Origin: an uncultured Planctomycetaceae bacterium
GTDB taxonomy: Bacteria; Planctomycetota; Planctomycetia; Planctomycetales; Planctomycetaceae
Length of the DNA: 64,000 bases
Assembly: GCA_943787265.1 (NCBI GenBank)
Contig: CALSLT010000031.1
Span: 119,002 to 183,001, forward strand
Direction of reading: 5' to 3'
A program made the position numbers and the translations under genes. This document shows positions 63,997 through 64,000 of the stretch, piece after piece; position 1 is the stretch's first letter; the number at the start of each line of letters is the position of its first letter. Below the pieces are notes generated by a model that saw nothing but the letters and a program-made list of their open reading frames with translations, was not told where the DNA came from and did not search any database.

Positions 63997-64000
63997 AGCG

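Overview
The window reads as a chromosome segment of a planctomycete (PVC group). The assignment rests on gene content. There are repeated planctomycete-type haem/esterase families (DUF1549/DUF1553, DUF1501, DUF1592/DUF1588/DUF1585, DUF1552), several formylglycine sulfatases, DUF1559 pseudopilin-like proteins and ASPIC/UnbV (CRTAC1-type) proteins. There are also SASA-type acetylesterases, a PVC-type CxxCH module and many Tat or Sec export signals. A genus cannot be fixed from the sequence alone. No tRNA, rRNA, CRISPR array, transposase or phage gene was seen. Almost every protein carries an export signal, so the region encodes mainly periplasmic or cell-surface functions.

Layout. 1-5384 (minus): a DUF1549/1553 cytochrome, a DUF1501 protein and a PPC-domain protein cut by the window edge, with a nest of inverted repeats before the last gene. 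5704-12571 (plus): a small L7/L12-like protein, a sulfatase, and a 1638-residue protein that fuses a sulfatase, a sialate O-acetylesterase and a sialidase. 12901-18904 (minus): a second DUF1549/PPC/DUF1501 triad. 19175-30801 (mostly minus): a seven-haem TPR cytochrome, two ASPIC/UnbV FG-GAP lipoproteins, a DUF1559 pseudopilin, a TPR membrane protein, a tiny lipoprotein on plus, a beta-helix lipoprotein and a COX2-like protein. The COX2-like protein and the SCO-like domain of the second ASPIC protein both lack their copper ligands. 31006-41686 (mixed strands): a small cytoplasmic protein, a GDSL/DUF1080/serine hydrolase fusion, a haem prenyltransferase-fold protein, a spermidine-synthase-like protein, a BNR-repeat protein, a lone DUF1501, a glycerophosphodiesterase and a gingipain-like protein.

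41911-63996 (plus, all genes co-directional): a DUF3500 protein and a zincin/ThuA fusion. Then come two copies of a module (SASA esterase, DUF1592-type dihaem protein, DUF1552 protein), the second with a sulfatase inserted. A six-haem cytochrome, a beta-propeller, a sugar isomerase-like TIM barrel and a HAD phosphatase complete the block.

How the parts may work together (inference): sulfatases, acetylesterases and sialidases would strip sulfate, acetyl and sialic acid groups from complex glycans. The haem proteins and the propeller would oxidise sugars or carry electrons in the periplasm. The TIM barrel and HAD protein would handle downstream sugars. The strongest candidates for something undescribed are the copper-ligand-free SCO/COX2 pair with its beta-helix partner, and the three-enzyme sialoglycan fusion.
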